Shown in pieces: positions 1-10,232 of a stretch of DNA of 64,000 nucleotides. The notes under the pieces were generated by a model. The model worked only from the letters and a program-made list of their open reading frames with translations. It did no database searches and was not told where the DNA came from. The position numbers and the translations under genes were made by a program. Each line of letters starts with the position of its first letter. Within the stretch, counting starts at the first letter, position 1. Source of the DNA: CBDAPU01 sp965198875 (GTDB lineage Bacteria > Pseudomonadota > Gammaproteobacteria > Eutrophobiales > Eutrophobiaceae); contig CBDAPU010000001.1 in assembly GCA_965198875.1 (NCBI GenBank), forward strand, positions 1,736,001-1,800,000, in the 5' to 3' direction.

Positions 1-267
1 TTGGTGGCCAAAGAGGACAGAGCGCCGGCACCTGAAAGCACACAATCACCTGCAGTCTCTATGGGTACTTTGGGTACTTTCCTGGACTTTTTTTATCAAC
101 AGATTAAGCAAGAATCAGAAAAGACCTATACACCAAAAGCATTGGCAGAAGAGTACCCAGAGCTGAGCGAAACCATAGTAAAACAATGGTTAAAAACTCT
201 AGAAGAAAGTGGGCTGGTAAAACGCCAGGGCAGAAAACTCGCCTACAAACTGACAGAAGGTAAATAG
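1..267 (+). CDS. C-terminal part of a protein with a winged-helix-like end (left edge of window)
   Basis: The reading frame is open to the window edge, so the true start is unknown; an internal ATG at 61 is also possible. The last ~60 residues contain the pattern YTPKALAEEYPELSETIV followed by a second helix and a basic strand (GLVKRQGRKLAYKL), which resembles a winged helix-turn-helix fold. It stops 23 bp before pglX on the same strand. It may be the 3' end of the upstream BREX gene (brxC position) or a separate small regulator. I cannot decide between these from this fragment. Confidence 0.45.
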   Translation: MVAKEDRAPAPESTQSPAVSMGTLGTFLDFFYQQIKQESEKTYTPKALAEEYPELSETIVKQWLKTLEESGLVKRQGRKLAYKLTEGK

Positions 268-290
268 CATAAAGAAATACATAAACCCAC

Positions 291-3200
291 ATGAATACCA
301 ACAACATAAAAGCCTACGCACCCAAGGCCCGCACCGATTTTATTGCCGCAGTCACCAAGCAGGCGGCGAAATATGGAATTACAGAGAGCGAGATTCACCC
401 GGTCGAAATAAAGGGCGATATTGCGTTGATTGATGGCAGACCTTTCCCTGCCGCTATTACCAAGCCCCGTGCTGATCTGGTTCAGCTTATCCGTCAAAAG
501 GGGTTCAATGTTGTCATTGAGCAAGTGGCTTATAGCTGGTTTAACCGCCTATGTGCCATTCGCTATATGGAGCTTCACGACTATTTGGGGCATGGCAGGC
601 GAGTATTGAGTCATCCTGATGAAGGAGCGGGTTTCCAAATCCTTGAAGACTGTTTGGAAATAGAACTTTCAGGGTTAGATCAGGCAAAGGTGCGTGATTT
701 AAAGGTCGATGGCAGCAAAGATGAAGAACTCTACCGCGAATTGCTTCTGGCTCAATGCCACGCACTCCATCAGGCGATGCCATTCCTGTTTGAGCCGGTA
801 GATGACGCCACTGAATTATTGCTGCCGGTCAACCTGACAAAAACCGATTCCCTGATTCGTGAACTGGTGGATGCAATTCCGGAAGAAGACTGGGCCAATA
901 TCGAAATCATCGGCTGGCTCTACCAGTTCTATATCTCGGAGAAAAAAGACGAGGTCATCGGCAAAGTGGTGAAGTCGGAAGACATTCCGGCGGCCACCCA
1001 GCTTTTCACGCCAAACTGGATTGTGAAGTACATGGTTCAGAACTCGCTGGGGGCACAATGGCTGGCAACCTATCCTGATTCGCCATTAAAAGGGCAGATG
1101 GAGTATTACATTGAGCCAGCCGAACAAACTGAAGAGGTCAACGCACAGCTTAAAGACCATTACGCCAACCAGCCTGAATCCAGAGGAGCTGACCCTGATT
1201 GACCCCGCCTGTGGTTCGGGGCATATCCTGGTGGAGGCTTATGACCTTTTCAAAGCAATCTATCTGGAGCGTGGTTATCGGCAGCGCGACATTGCGCAAC
1301 TGATTCTTGAGAAAAATCTCTTCGGCCTCGACATCGACGAACGCGCCGCTCAGCTAAGTGGTTTCGCTTTAATGATGAAAGCCCGCGCAGATGACCGGCG
1401 ACTTTTTGAGCGAGGCGTAAAGCTTAACGTGATGGCGCTGCAAGATAGCACCGCCTTTGATCCTGAAAAGATTATTGAAGGAGTGGGTCTCACTCACCAT
1501 GGTTTGAAGGCAGGTGATCTTACGGAATTAAAACGACTGTTCGAGCAGGCGACTACATTTGGCTCGTTGATCCAGGTGCCTTGGGAATTGGCGGAGAAGT
1601 TGCCAGCATTAAAACGGTTGAGTGAAGTAACAAGCCAGGACCTTTTTGTATCGGGGGCGCTCAAGAAATTGGAGCCCTTGGTGAAGCAGGCCGGCATATT
1701 GGCGGTGCAGTATGATGCGGTGGTGGCGAATCCGCCGTATATGGGCAGCAAGTATCATTCAGCGGTACTCAAAAAGTACTTGAAGGATTATTACGATGGC
1801 TATGAGAAAGACTTCTTTTCGGCATTTATTGCGCGTGATCTTCAATTCAGCAAACCCCAGGGTCACCTGGGAGTTATGTCACCATTCGTGTGGATGTTTA
1901 TTTCTACCCATGAGCATTTGCGAACTCGTTTGATTGACCAAGAAACAGTTACGTCGCTCATCCAGTTGGAATACTCGGGCTTTGAGGGAGCGACTGTGCC
2001 GATTTGTGCATTCACCCTGCAAAAGTCACATGTAGATGGGCGGGTGGGTTGCTACATTAGACTATCAGAATTTCGTGGCTCAGAAGCTCAGGCACCAAAA
2101 ACGCTGGAGGCTATCCGCAACCGCGATTGTGGTTGGTTCTTTGAGACCGCCCAAGATGAGTTCAGAAAAATTCCGGGAAGTCCTTTGGCTTACTGGGTGG
2201 GTAATCAGTTACGAGCATGTTACGAAAAAAGTATTCCGCTAAAGGATGTTGCGCCTGCAAAGTTAGGTATGCGAACCGGTGACAATGACAAGTGGTTGCG
2301 TCGTTGGCATGAGGTCTCATCTACTGAGACATGCACCTCGGCGAAAGATCGGGAAGATGCAAAGGCTTCGAAAGCTAAGTGGTTTCCTTACAACAAAGGG
2401 GGCGAGTTTAGACGCTGGTATGGTAACAATGATTACCTGATCTTCTGGGAAAACGACGGGCATGAAATTAAAAAAGAGACACTGATTAAGTATCCACAAC
2501 TGAGTTGGGATAACCTTGGCTGGAAAATAACGAACGAAGCAGATTTTTTTAAGCCATCACTGACATGGTCTTTTGTTAGCTCGTCGAATTTTGGTGTTAG
2601 GACATGTTCAGGTGGTGCGCTCTTTGATGTTGGTGGATCCAGCTCTTTCCCGGCGTCTGATCTCTACCACCTTGTGGCTGGTTTCATGTGCTCGAAACTC
2701 GCATTCGAGTTCTTGAAGCTATCTAACCCTACTTTGAACTTCCAAGTCATTAATGTTAATGGGTTACCGTGGGTAGCACCTGCACTTCAGTGCGTTAAGC
2801 CAATAGTGCAAACACTTATTCAGTTATCTAAAGCTGATTGGGATTTCCACGAACGCTCCTGGAACTTCCAATCCCTCCCCTTTCTAATGGACTCCTCCGA
2901 GTCAGCGTCCACCCTCGAATCCGGTTACACCGCCTGGATCACCCAGAACTGCGAGACTATCGCCGAAATGCAGCGTCTCGAAGAGGAGAACAACCGCCTT
3001 TTCATTGATGCCTACGGATTGACAGACGAACTTACGCCTGAAGTACCCATAAAACAAATAACCTTAACGATTAACCCCGCCTACCGCTATGGCGGCAAGC
3101 TCACGGAAGAAGAACAGTGGAAGCGTTTTCGCGAGGACACCATGGGGGAGCTGGTCTCCTATGCCATCGGCTGCATGATGGGGCGTTATAGCCTGGATGA

Positions 3201-3894
3201 GCCTGGCCTTATCTACGCCCACAGCGGCAATGAGGGCTTTGATGCCAGTCAGTACGCCACTTTTCCAGCAGATGATGATGGTATTGTTCCACTGACCAGT
3301 ATGGAATGGTTCGATGATGACGCTGCAAATCGCTTGGAGGAGTTTATTGGCGTTGCCTGGGATAGCGCTCACCTGGAGCAAAACCTTTCTTTCCTGGCCG
3401 AAAATCTCTCACCGAAAAGAGGTGAAGGCAGCCGGGATACTATTCGCCGTTATCTGAGCGATAAGTTCTTCAAAGACCACCTGCAAACATACAAGAAGCG
3501 GCCCATTTATTGGCTGTTCAGCAGTGGCAAGCAAAAAGCCTTCCAGTGCCTGGTTTACCTGCACCGCTATAACGAAGGCACCCTGGCCAGAATGCGTACT
3601 GAATATGTGATTCCCCTCACGGCGAAGCTGTCCGCCTACGTGGACAAGCTGGAGAAGGATAAGGAAGCCAGCGACAGCACGGCGGAAATCAAGAAACTGG
3701 AAAAACAAATCGCCCAGCTTCACAGACAACAAGCCGAACTGGGCCGCTTTGACGAACAACTCCGCCATTACGCCGACCAGCGCATCACACTGGACCTCGA
3801 CGATGGCGTCAAAGTGAATTACGGCAAGTTTGGCGACCTGTTGGCTGAGGTTAAAGCCGTGACAGGCAAAGCGCCTGTAGTGAACATTGCATAG
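291..3894 (+). pseudogene. pglX: BREX-1 adenine-specific DNA methyltransferase PglX, frameshifted
   Basis: PglX methylates adenine in the host BREX recognition site and is needed for self/non-self discrimination. The N-terminal part (291 to about 1154) and the rest (about 1156-3894) are in different frames. Removing the G at about 1155 restores a continuous protein of about 1,200 residues, the usual PglX length. After the junction are the SAM-binding motif DPACGSGHIL and the N6-adenine methyltransferase motif NPPY (ANPPYMGSKYH). The middle, about 2100-2850, is the probable target-recognition part. The tail has a coiled-coil stretch rich in E, K and Q. The gene lies 23 bp after the partial upstream gene, in BREX order. 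The single extra base is outside any long homopolymer, so it is either an inactivating mutation or a sequence error. Confidence 0.9.
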
Positions 3895-3982
3895 CCTATA
3901 ACGATAAGACTTATTAAGAAATATTGTTAATTTTTAAGAAAATCTGCTACAACACCCAAAGGAATCAATGCAAGGGTTAATG

Positions 3983-4225
3983 ATGGCAACCGTTACAGTA
4001 TCCGTGCCCGATCAGATGAAAGGCTGGATTGAAGAACAAGCGAAAAGCGGCCTTTATGGTGGCGCAAGTGATTATATTCGTGACTTGATCCGCAAGGATC
4101 AGGAAGACCGCGCTGAACGTGAAGCACTGATTCAAGCACTGAAAAACGGCGAAGAAAGCCCTGTTCTGAGTATGTCAGGCGATGAATTACACAGATTTGC
4201 TCGTAAAAAAGCAGGGCTGAAATAG
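3983..4225 (+). CDS. parD: ParD-family ribbon-helix-helix antitoxin
   Basis: This small protein of 80 residues starts MATVTVSVPDQMKGWIEEQ. It has the N-terminal beta strand and two helices of the CopG/ParD ribbon-helix-helix fold, followed by a charged C-terminal arm that would wrap the toxin. In-frame ATGs also exist at 3968 and 3980; 3983 is preferred because AAGGG lies about 7 bases upstream. It should bind DNA as a dimer and neutralise a ParE toxin. Its ParE partner follows directly but is truncated, so this antitoxin is probably an orphan. The position between pglX and pglZ is an accessory slot of the BREX locus. Confidence 0.8.
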   Translation: MATVTVSVPDQMKGWIEEQAKSGLYGGASDYIRDLIRKDQEDRAEREALIQALKNGEESPVLSMSGDELHRFARKKAGLK

Positions 4226-4232
4226 GCTATCC

Positions 4233-4355
4233 ATGCCCCGTTCTTATCGGCTTTCTGAAAAAGCCCGCGATGATTATGCCGCTCTTTATAGCTACACACT
4301 GGAATCTTTCGGTGAAGATCAGACAGAGCATTCAGTTGGATGGGGCTCCAATTAA
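4233..4355 (+). pseudogene. parE: ParE-family toxin, truncated N-terminal stump
   Basis: The ATG at 4233 lies 7 bp after the antitoxin stop. The first ~30 residues (MPRSYRLSEKARDDYAALYS, then TLESFGEDQ) match the start of RelE/ParE-type mRNA interferase or gyrase toxins. The frame then runs into unrelated sequence and stops after 40 residues, against about 95-100 for an intact ParE. The break near 4325 is the left boundary of the segment carrying the TIR gene, which suggests that recombination replaced the 3' part of the toxin. A functional toxin is unlikely. Confidence 0.7.
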
Positions 4356-4450
4356 TAGTGGACGTTTGATCGGTTTTCTACAGCAGATAAAGAGCTTGTG
4401 TCAACGAACTGGGCAAACGTTTCAATTAAAGAACACTAAGAGAATAACTG

Positions 4451-5425
4451 ATGGCAAAAGTCGTTTTTTCTTATTCACACGCTGATGAGCAGCTCAGAAA
4501 TGAGCTGGAAAAGCATTTATCTCCGTTACAACATATGGGGCGTATTGAGACTTGGCACGACAGGCGGATTGTTCCTGGTGAAGAGTTTGATTCAGAAATA
4601 GATCAGCACTTTGCTGAGGCCGATATTGTCCTGTTACTCGTGAGTCCAGACTTTATAGCGTCGGATTATTGCTATGAGGTTGAAATGACGAGCTCAATTC
4701 AGCGGCATGAGCGAGGTGAGGCCACTGTGATACCAGTAATTCTTCGGCCTTGTGTTTGGCATGCGCTACCTTTTGGTAAGTTGTTGGCTGCAACGCCCGA
4801 CGGGAAAGAAATTGTCAAATATACAAATATTGATGATGGTTTCGTTGAGGTGGTAAACGCTGTGAACAGAGCGTTGGACAAGCTTGGTGGGACAGAATCC
4901 GAGGTTTTGCCGACAGCCTCTTTGCCTCGCTTTGAAGCATCAGAAAGCAGCATATCAGATGTATCCCAAGCTGGCTCCGGTCCAAGATCAAGCAATATGG
5001 CCATTAGCAAGGAATTTACCGACAGAGATCGAGACCTGGCATGCAAAGAAGGATTCGACTATCTCGCCCGGTTCTTTGAAAACTCCTTAGGAGAGCTTTC
5101 CACGAGAAATCCCGAACTTGAGACTGATTTTCGACAACGAGATGCGGATAGTTTCGAGTGCTCAATTTACAAAAATGGTAGCCGTGTTAGTCATTGCGGT
5201 ATCTGGCGGAGTAGTGGTGGTCTCAGCCTCGGTGATATTTGTTACAGCAGTGAAGGTATATCGACAAATAGCTGTAATGACAGTATGTCTGCTGATACTG
5301 ATGGTGCAATTCTGGGTTTTAAATCATTGATAGGGGGCATGATGGGGCAGGACAGGGATGCGTTGCTAACAGCCGAAGGTATGGCGGAGCAATTTTGGGA
5401 GCAACTGATCAGACCTTTGAAGTAA
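4451..5425 (+). CDS. TIR-domain protein with a conserved C-terminal domain of unknown function
   Basis: Residues 1 to about 145 form a bacterial TIR domain: MAKVVFSYSHADEQLRNELE, then ETWHDRRIVPGEEF, LLLVSPDFIASDYCYEVEM and VIPVILRPCVW. The acidic residues E76/E78 next to C74 sit where TIR NADases have their catalytic glutamate. A linker of about 40 residues leads to a C-terminal domain of about 130 residues (FTDRDRDLACKEGFDYLARF to the end) that I do not recognise by name; it may be the sensor or regulatory part. Bacterial TIR effectors commonly deplete NAD+ on phage infection. The gene sits between the ParD/ParE remnant and pglZ on the BREX strand and ends 49 bp before the pglZ start. A role as abortive-infection back-up for BREX is inference. 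Confidence 0.85.
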   Translation: MAKVVFSYSHADEQLRNELEKHLSPLQHMGRIETWHDRRIVPGEEFDSEIDQHFAEADIVLLLVSPDFIASDYCYEVEMTSSIQRHERGEATVIPVILRPCVWHALPFGKLLAATPDGKEIVKYTNIDDGFVEVVNAVNRALDKLGGTESEVLPTASLPRFEASESSISDVSQAGSGPRSSNMAISKEFTDRDRDLACKEGFDYLARFFENSLGELSTRNPELETDFRQRDADSFECSIYKNGSRVSHCGIWRSSGGLSLGDICYSSEGISTNSCNDSMSADTDGAILGFKSLIGGMMGQDRDALLTAEGMAEQFWEQLIRPLK

Positions 5426-5474
5426 AGGCGCATTGAATAAGGGGAAACTTAAAAATGGGGAAAGGTATCCACAT

Positions 5475-8117
5475 ATGAATTTGAGCCAGCTCCGCCAGAG
5501 CTTGGAACAGGCCTTTTTCAAGGAAAATAACCGGTTGGTTTTTTGGTATGACCCTGAGCAGTCATTTTCTGATGACTTGGGAGAATTGAGCCTCCCTGAT
5601 ATTAACATCATCAATATGGCGTCTGAATCTGCGTTGGGTGTAAAGCTCAAGCTCGAACTGGATGATGTCGATGGTAGATACCTGCTCTACTTTCCATGCT
5701 CTGAACCTGACGTAGAAAAGGATTGGCTGCTGGATATGAAGCTGTATTCCAGATGTTTTTATGCCGATCGGTTTTCCATTATTTTCAACGAACTGGGGCT
5801 ACACACCCATAGCCTGCGCGAGCATCTGGCTAAACGCGATAAGTTTCTGGCCAGTAAAGCGCGGTTAGCTTCTTTACAAAAGTTCGTTACGCCGGACTTT
5901 TCTGAAACAGACCTGGATTTGGCGATGATTGCGGTAGTGGCCAAAGCAGAAAGTCATGATATACAGCATATTTTGCTTGCATTAGCGGACGAGGCCGTTG
6001 GAGAGGATGTAGGCCTGGAGCACCGTCCTGGCTTACTGGATGAGCTGGACAAATATGGTTTAACACCGGCTTTTGTATCCGCACTACAGGATGAAATAGG
6101 TTACCCGGCGACCGCTGAAAAGCTGGGAGGAGACGAGCCGTTCAAATTTGGACATTTCCTGATCCGCTTGTTGACGACTGGGTTTTGCGAAAGCATTAGC
6201 GATGTTCCGAGCTGGGCATCTGAGCTGGTGATTTCTTCGGCACCTTCCAGAGCAACCACCAGGGCTTTGCTTTCTCTATGGCGAGATAGCTCCCGTTACT
6301 ACAGGAGCTTTGATGTTGTCTCCGCATGGGTTGCTGAAGCGCTGCGTGTAAAGGAGAAGCTGGGAACCTATGATATTCAGCATCTCGCTGATGTTGCCAC
6401 TTTCGAAGCTGTAGAGCAGAAAATCATTGTCGACTTGACCCAGGCTATTCCCAAAGCCTCCACTCGAGATCTTGCGCTCTTCGAAGAAGTGATTTCTTCA
6501 AGACTGGATGGGTATTGGGCGTCCAAACACACAGATGACGCGACGAGGAAAAAATACCGCACTATATACAAAGCGCTGTCCTCGGCAATTGACTTATTTG
6601 CTCTTCGTTTGAGCCATGAATCCGGATTTCATTTCGAATCCTGTGAGGCACTGTACAAGGCGTATGAAACAGATCTGTACCAGTTTGACAAGGCCTACCG
6701 GCATTATTGTGAAGCCTCCCAGCGGGCGCATGTCGAAATTTTAAAAGAACTCAATGACGAGGTTGAGCAGTGCTATGCCATCTGGTATATCGACAACCTG
6801 GCCAAAAACTGGGGGGACAGGATTGAGTCTGAGGCGCGTCTGAGTAGCTGGCAAATAGCAGATATTCCCAATCAGCAGGATTTCTATAGCAAACATGTCC
6901 GTTCGATTGTAAATCAATCTCCTGCCAGCAAATCACAGAGGAAACGACGGGTAGTTATCATTAGCGATGCTTTTCGTTACGAGGCTGCGGTAGAGCTCAA
7001 AGACCGTATTAATGAGAAGCGCTATAGCGAGGCTTCCCTAACTTCACAATTGGGTGTTGTTCCAAGTTATACCACTTTGGGCATGGCCTCATTACTGCCC
7101 CATGAAAGCATCGAATACCCTGATGGCAAGGAGGGTGATGATGTATTTGTCGATGGGCAGTCCACAAAAGGAACCGCGTCCAGAAACAAAATTTTATCAA
7201 CCCATGGCGGTATCGCTGTTACTGCTGAGCAAGTGAAAGAGTGGTCCCGTGATGAAGGCCGCGAAGCGCTTCGGGATCAACACCTGGTATATGTTTACCA
7301 CAATGTTGTTGATGCGCGCGGGGATAGCTTATCGACAGAATCAGAAACCTTTATGGCCGTCGATCATGCGATAGAGGAACTGACGGAGCTTACCCGAAAA
7401 ATCCTGATGCACTTTAACACGTCCACAGTATTAGTGACTGCCGACCATGGTTTTCTGTTTCAACAGAGCAAGCTGGAACAGGCCGATAGAACCTCTTTGG
7501 CTGATAAGCCCTCGACAGCGTTAAAGAGCAAGAAACGCTACGTCATTGGCCATGGACTAGGCGAGCCCAAGGATGCCTGGCATGGCTCCACCAGAAATAC
7601 TGCGGGCACCAGGTCAGATACCGAGTTCTGGATCCCCAAAGGTGCTAACCGTTTCCATTTTGTCGGAGGAGCAAGGTTCGTTCATGGCGGCGTCATGCCC
7701 CAGGAAATTGTTGTTCCGGTGCTGACGGTTAAACAGTTAAGGGGCGAGAAAGCAGAGAAGCGAACCAAGCGCAAGGTTGGCGTGATCTCAACCAAGTCAT
7801 CCCTGAAAATGGTGAACAATATTCAGCGCTTTGACCTGATGCAGGCCGAGGCTGTCAGCGATCAGGTATTGCCGGTAACGGTATCTGTCGCTATTTACCA
7901 CGGAGATCAAGGGGTTTCCAGTGAGGAGGTCACCACATTTGATTGTGCGACGGATTCTGTGAGCGAGCGGGTAAAACAGGTGAAGCTGTCCTTGTCCGGT
8001 ACCCATTATGATCGCAATAAAGACTACTTTTTGGTTATTAGAGACAAAGACTTAAATACAGAACTTGAGCGTTACAAGGTGACTATTGACCTTGCTTTTA
8101 CCGACGATTTCTTTTGA
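5475..8117 (+). CDS. pglZ: BREX-1 alkaline-phosphatase-like protein PglZ
   Basis: PglZ is a core BREX protein with an alkaline-phosphatase-superfamily domain that acts with PglX and BrxC. The ATG at 5475 is preferred over the upstream TTG at 5433 because AAAGG precedes it and MNLSQLRQSLEQAFFKENNR is the expected family start (880 residues). The second half carries the metal-site signatures VVIISDAFRYEAAVEL, VYVYHNVVDARGD and VLVTADHGFLFQQ. The N-terminal half is mostly helical and specific to type A PglZ. It is intact, unlike pglX, and is followed by brxL after 75 bp. Confidence 0.95.
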   Translation: MNLSQLRQSLEQAFFKENNRLVFWYDPEQSFSDDLGELSLPDINIINMASESALGVKLKLELDDVDGRYLLYFPCSEPDVEKDWLLDMKLYSRCFYADRFSIIFNELGLHTHSLREHLAKRDKFLASKARLASLQKFVTPDFSETDLDLAMIAVVAKAESHDIQHILLALADEAVGEDVGLEHRPGLLDELDKYGLTPAFVSALQDEIGYPATAEKLGGDEPFKFGHFLIRLLTTGFCESISDVPSWASELVISSAPSRATTRALLSLWRDSSRYYRSFDVVSAWVAEALRVKEKLGTYDIQHLADVATFEAVEQKIIVDLTQAIPKASTRDLALFEEVISSRLDGYWASKHTDDATRKKYRTIYKALSSAIDLFALRLSHESGFHFESCEALYKAYETDLYQFDKAYRHYCEASQRAHVEILKELNDEVEQCYAIWYIDNLAKNWGDRIESEARLSSWQIADIPNQQDFYSKHVRSIVNQSPASKSQRKRRVVIISDAFRYEAAVELKDRINEKRYSEASLTSQLGVVPSYTTLGMASLLPHESIEYPDGKEGDDVFVDGQSTKGTASRNKILSTHGGIAVTAEQVKEWSRDEGREALRDQHLVYVYHNVVDARGDSLSTESETFMAVDHAIEELTELTRKILMHFNTSTVLVTADHGFLFQQSKLEQADRTSLADKPSTALKSKKRYVIGHGLGEPKDAWHGSTRNTAGTRSDTEFWIPKGANRFHFVGGARFVHGGVMPQEIVVPVLTVKQLRGEKAEKRTKRKVGVISTKSSLKMVNNIQRFDLMQAEAVSDQVLPVTVSVAIYHGDQGVSSEEVTTFDCATDSVSERVKQVKLSLSGTHYDRNKDYFLVIRDKDLNTELERYKVTIDLAFTDDFF

Positions 8118-8192
8118 CTCTTTTTGGATGGAGAGGAATCAGAATAGACGTTCATCTAAAGACTATTAAAAGAGGCACAAGCGAGCCGTATT

Positions 8193-10232
8193 ATGGAAAA
8201 CGCCAGCGATACTGATCTAGACCAATTACTGAATGCCAATTTTGCAGGACGTGTTGTTCGAAAAGATCTCACAAAACTGATTAAGGAAGGTGCGAACGTT
8301 CCAGTCTATGTGCTGGAGTACCTGCTGGGCATGTATTGTGCCTCAGATGATCCCGACGTCATTGAGCAGGGCCTTGGCAACGTCAAAACCGTACTGGCAG
8401 AGAACTATGTACGGCCAGATGAAGCCGAAAAAGTTAAGTCGCTGGTCAGAGAACGCGGAACCTATAAGGTCATCGACCGGGTGACAGTAAGGCTCAATGA
8501 GAAAAAAGATAAGTATGAGGCTTCGTTCAGCAACTTAGGTATCAAGAATGCTGAAATATCCGCTGGCATTGTCAAAGAATACGAGAAGTTGCTGGTTGGC
8601 GGTATTTGGGTGATCGCTACGCTCAGCTATTTTTATGAAGAGGGGCAGTCGGCCTCTCCGTTCGGCGTGACGTTGCTCAAGCCAATCCAAATGCCCAACA
8701 TGAACATGGATGAGTTGTTTACTGGTCGTACTGCTCTGACTACAGAGCAATGGCGTGCGGCCTTGATCCGCTCTATTGGCATGGAGCCAACGGCATTAGA
8801 TATGGATGTTCAGTGGCACCTGTTAGCCCGCATGATCCCGTTTGTTGAGAACAACTACAATGTCTGCGAGCTAGGCCCTCGTGGTACTGGTAAAAGCCAC
8901 ATTTATAAGGAGTGTTCGCCTAACAGTATTCTTGTCTCTGGTGGTCAAACCACGGTTGCCAATCTGTTTTACAACATGAACACAGGGCGTATCGGTCTCG
9001 TTGGCCTTTGGGACCTGGTCGCTTTCGATGAGGTGGCGGGAATCTCCTTCAAGGACAAAGACGGTGTTCAGATTATGAAGGACTTTATGGCCTCAGGCTC
9101 CTTCGCCCGAGGCCGCGAGCAGATGGAGGCTTCTGCCTCTATGGTTTTTGTGGGGAACATCAACCAAAGTGTCGAGTCCCTGGTGAAAACCAGCCACTTG
9201 CTGGCCCCTTTCCCGGAGCCCATGATCGACTCGGCTTTCTTCGACCGCTTTCATGCCTACATCCCCGGATGGGAGATACCCAAAATGCGGCCGGAGTTCT
9301 TCACGAACAAATACGGTTTAATTGTCGACTACCTGGCGGAGTTTTATCGTGAAATGCGCAAACGCAGTTTTGCCGATGCCATCGATAAGCATTTCAAGCT
9401 GGGTAATAACCTTAATCAACGAGATGTTATTGCTGTTCGTAAAACCGTATCCGGCCTGATCAAATTATTGTATCCCCACGGCCAATTCGAAAAAGAAGAT
9501 GTACGTGAATGCCTGGAGTATGCGCTTCAAGTACGCCGACGAGTAAAAGAACAGTTGAAGAAGATTGGCGGCATGGAGTTTTACGATGTGCATTTCAGCT
9601 ATATCGACAACGAAACGCTGGAAGAGCACTTTGTTTCTGTGAAGGAACAGGGAGGGGGAGGACTGATTCCGGAAGGCCCAGGCAAGCCAGGATTTATTCA
9701 TACCATCGGGTTGAGTAATAAGGGCATGCCTGGCCTCTACCGGCTTGAGCTTCAGGTTACAAAAGGGTCTGGAAAGCTTCAGACCTCTGGTTTGTGGAAC
9801 TCCAGTGCAGCGAAGGAGCAGGTGAAGATTGCTTTCGATTACTTCAAGGCCAATTCCTCCCGCATGAGTGCCGGTGCGCATGTGATGGATCATGATTTCC
9901 ATATCCACGCTGTAGAGCTACAGAACACAGGGCCCTTCACTCATCTGGCGCTTGCCAGCTTGGTGGCCTTTGCCTCTGGTTTGCTTGGTAAGCCGATTCA
10001 AAGCCAGATGGTTGTTCTTGGTGACATGAGTTTGGGCGGCAATGTGATGCCCGTCGAAAGCATCGCGGAATGTTTGCAGGTCGCTTTCGATGCAGGGGCA
10101 AAAAAGATTGCCTTGCCGATGAGTAGCGCAGCAGACATTCCCAGCATCCCTGCTGAGTTGTTTACCAAATTCCAGACCAGCTTTTATGCAGATCCGGTTG
10201 ATGCGGTTGTAAAAGCTCTGGGCGTAGACTGA
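8193..10232 (+). CDS. brxL: BREX-1 Lon-like ATPase BrxL
   Basis: This 679-residue AAA+ protein carries Walker A GPRGTGKS (about residues 228-235) and a Walker B-like VAFDEVAG. An arginine-rich middle follows, then a Lon-protease-like C-terminal domain with GDMSLGGNVMPVESIAECL. In type 1 BREX systems BrxL is the last core gene and forms DNA-binding rings needed for exclusion of some phages. The stop TGA overlaps the ATG of the next gene (TGATG), so the two are probably translationally coupled. The reading frame is complete and of normal length. Confidence 0.95.
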   Translation: MENASDTDLDQLLNANFAGRVVRKDLTKLIKEGANVPVYVLEYLLGMYCASDDPDVIEQGLGNVKTVLAENYVRPDEAEKVKSLVRERGTYKVIDRVTVRLNEKKDKYEASFSNLGIKNAEISAGIVKEYEKLLVGGIWVIATLSYFYEEGQSASPFGVTLLKPIQMPNMNMDELFTGRTALTTEQWRAALIRSIGMEPTALDMDVQWHLLARMIPFVENNYNVCELGPRGTGKSHIYKECSPNSILVSGGQTTVANLFYNMNTGRIGLVGLWDLVAFDEVAGISFKDKDGVQIMKDFMASGSFARGREQMEASASMVFVGNINQSVESLVKTSHLLAPFPEPMIDSAFFDRFHAYIPGWEIPKMRPEFFTNKYGLIVDYLAEFYREMRKRSFADAIDKHFKLGNNLNQRDVIAVRKTVSGLIKLLYPHGQFEKEDVRECLEYALQVRRRVKEQLKKIGGMEFYDVHFSYIDNETLEEHFVSVKEQGGGGLIPEGPGKPGFIHTIGLSNKGMPGLYRLELQVTKGSGKLQTSGLWNSSAAKEQVKIAFDYFKANSSRMSAGAHVMDHDFHIHAVELQNTGPFTHLALASLVAFASGLLGKPIQSQMVVLGDMSLGGNVMPVESIAECLQVAFDAGAKKIALPMSSAADIPSIPAELFTKFQTSFYADPVDAVVKALGVD

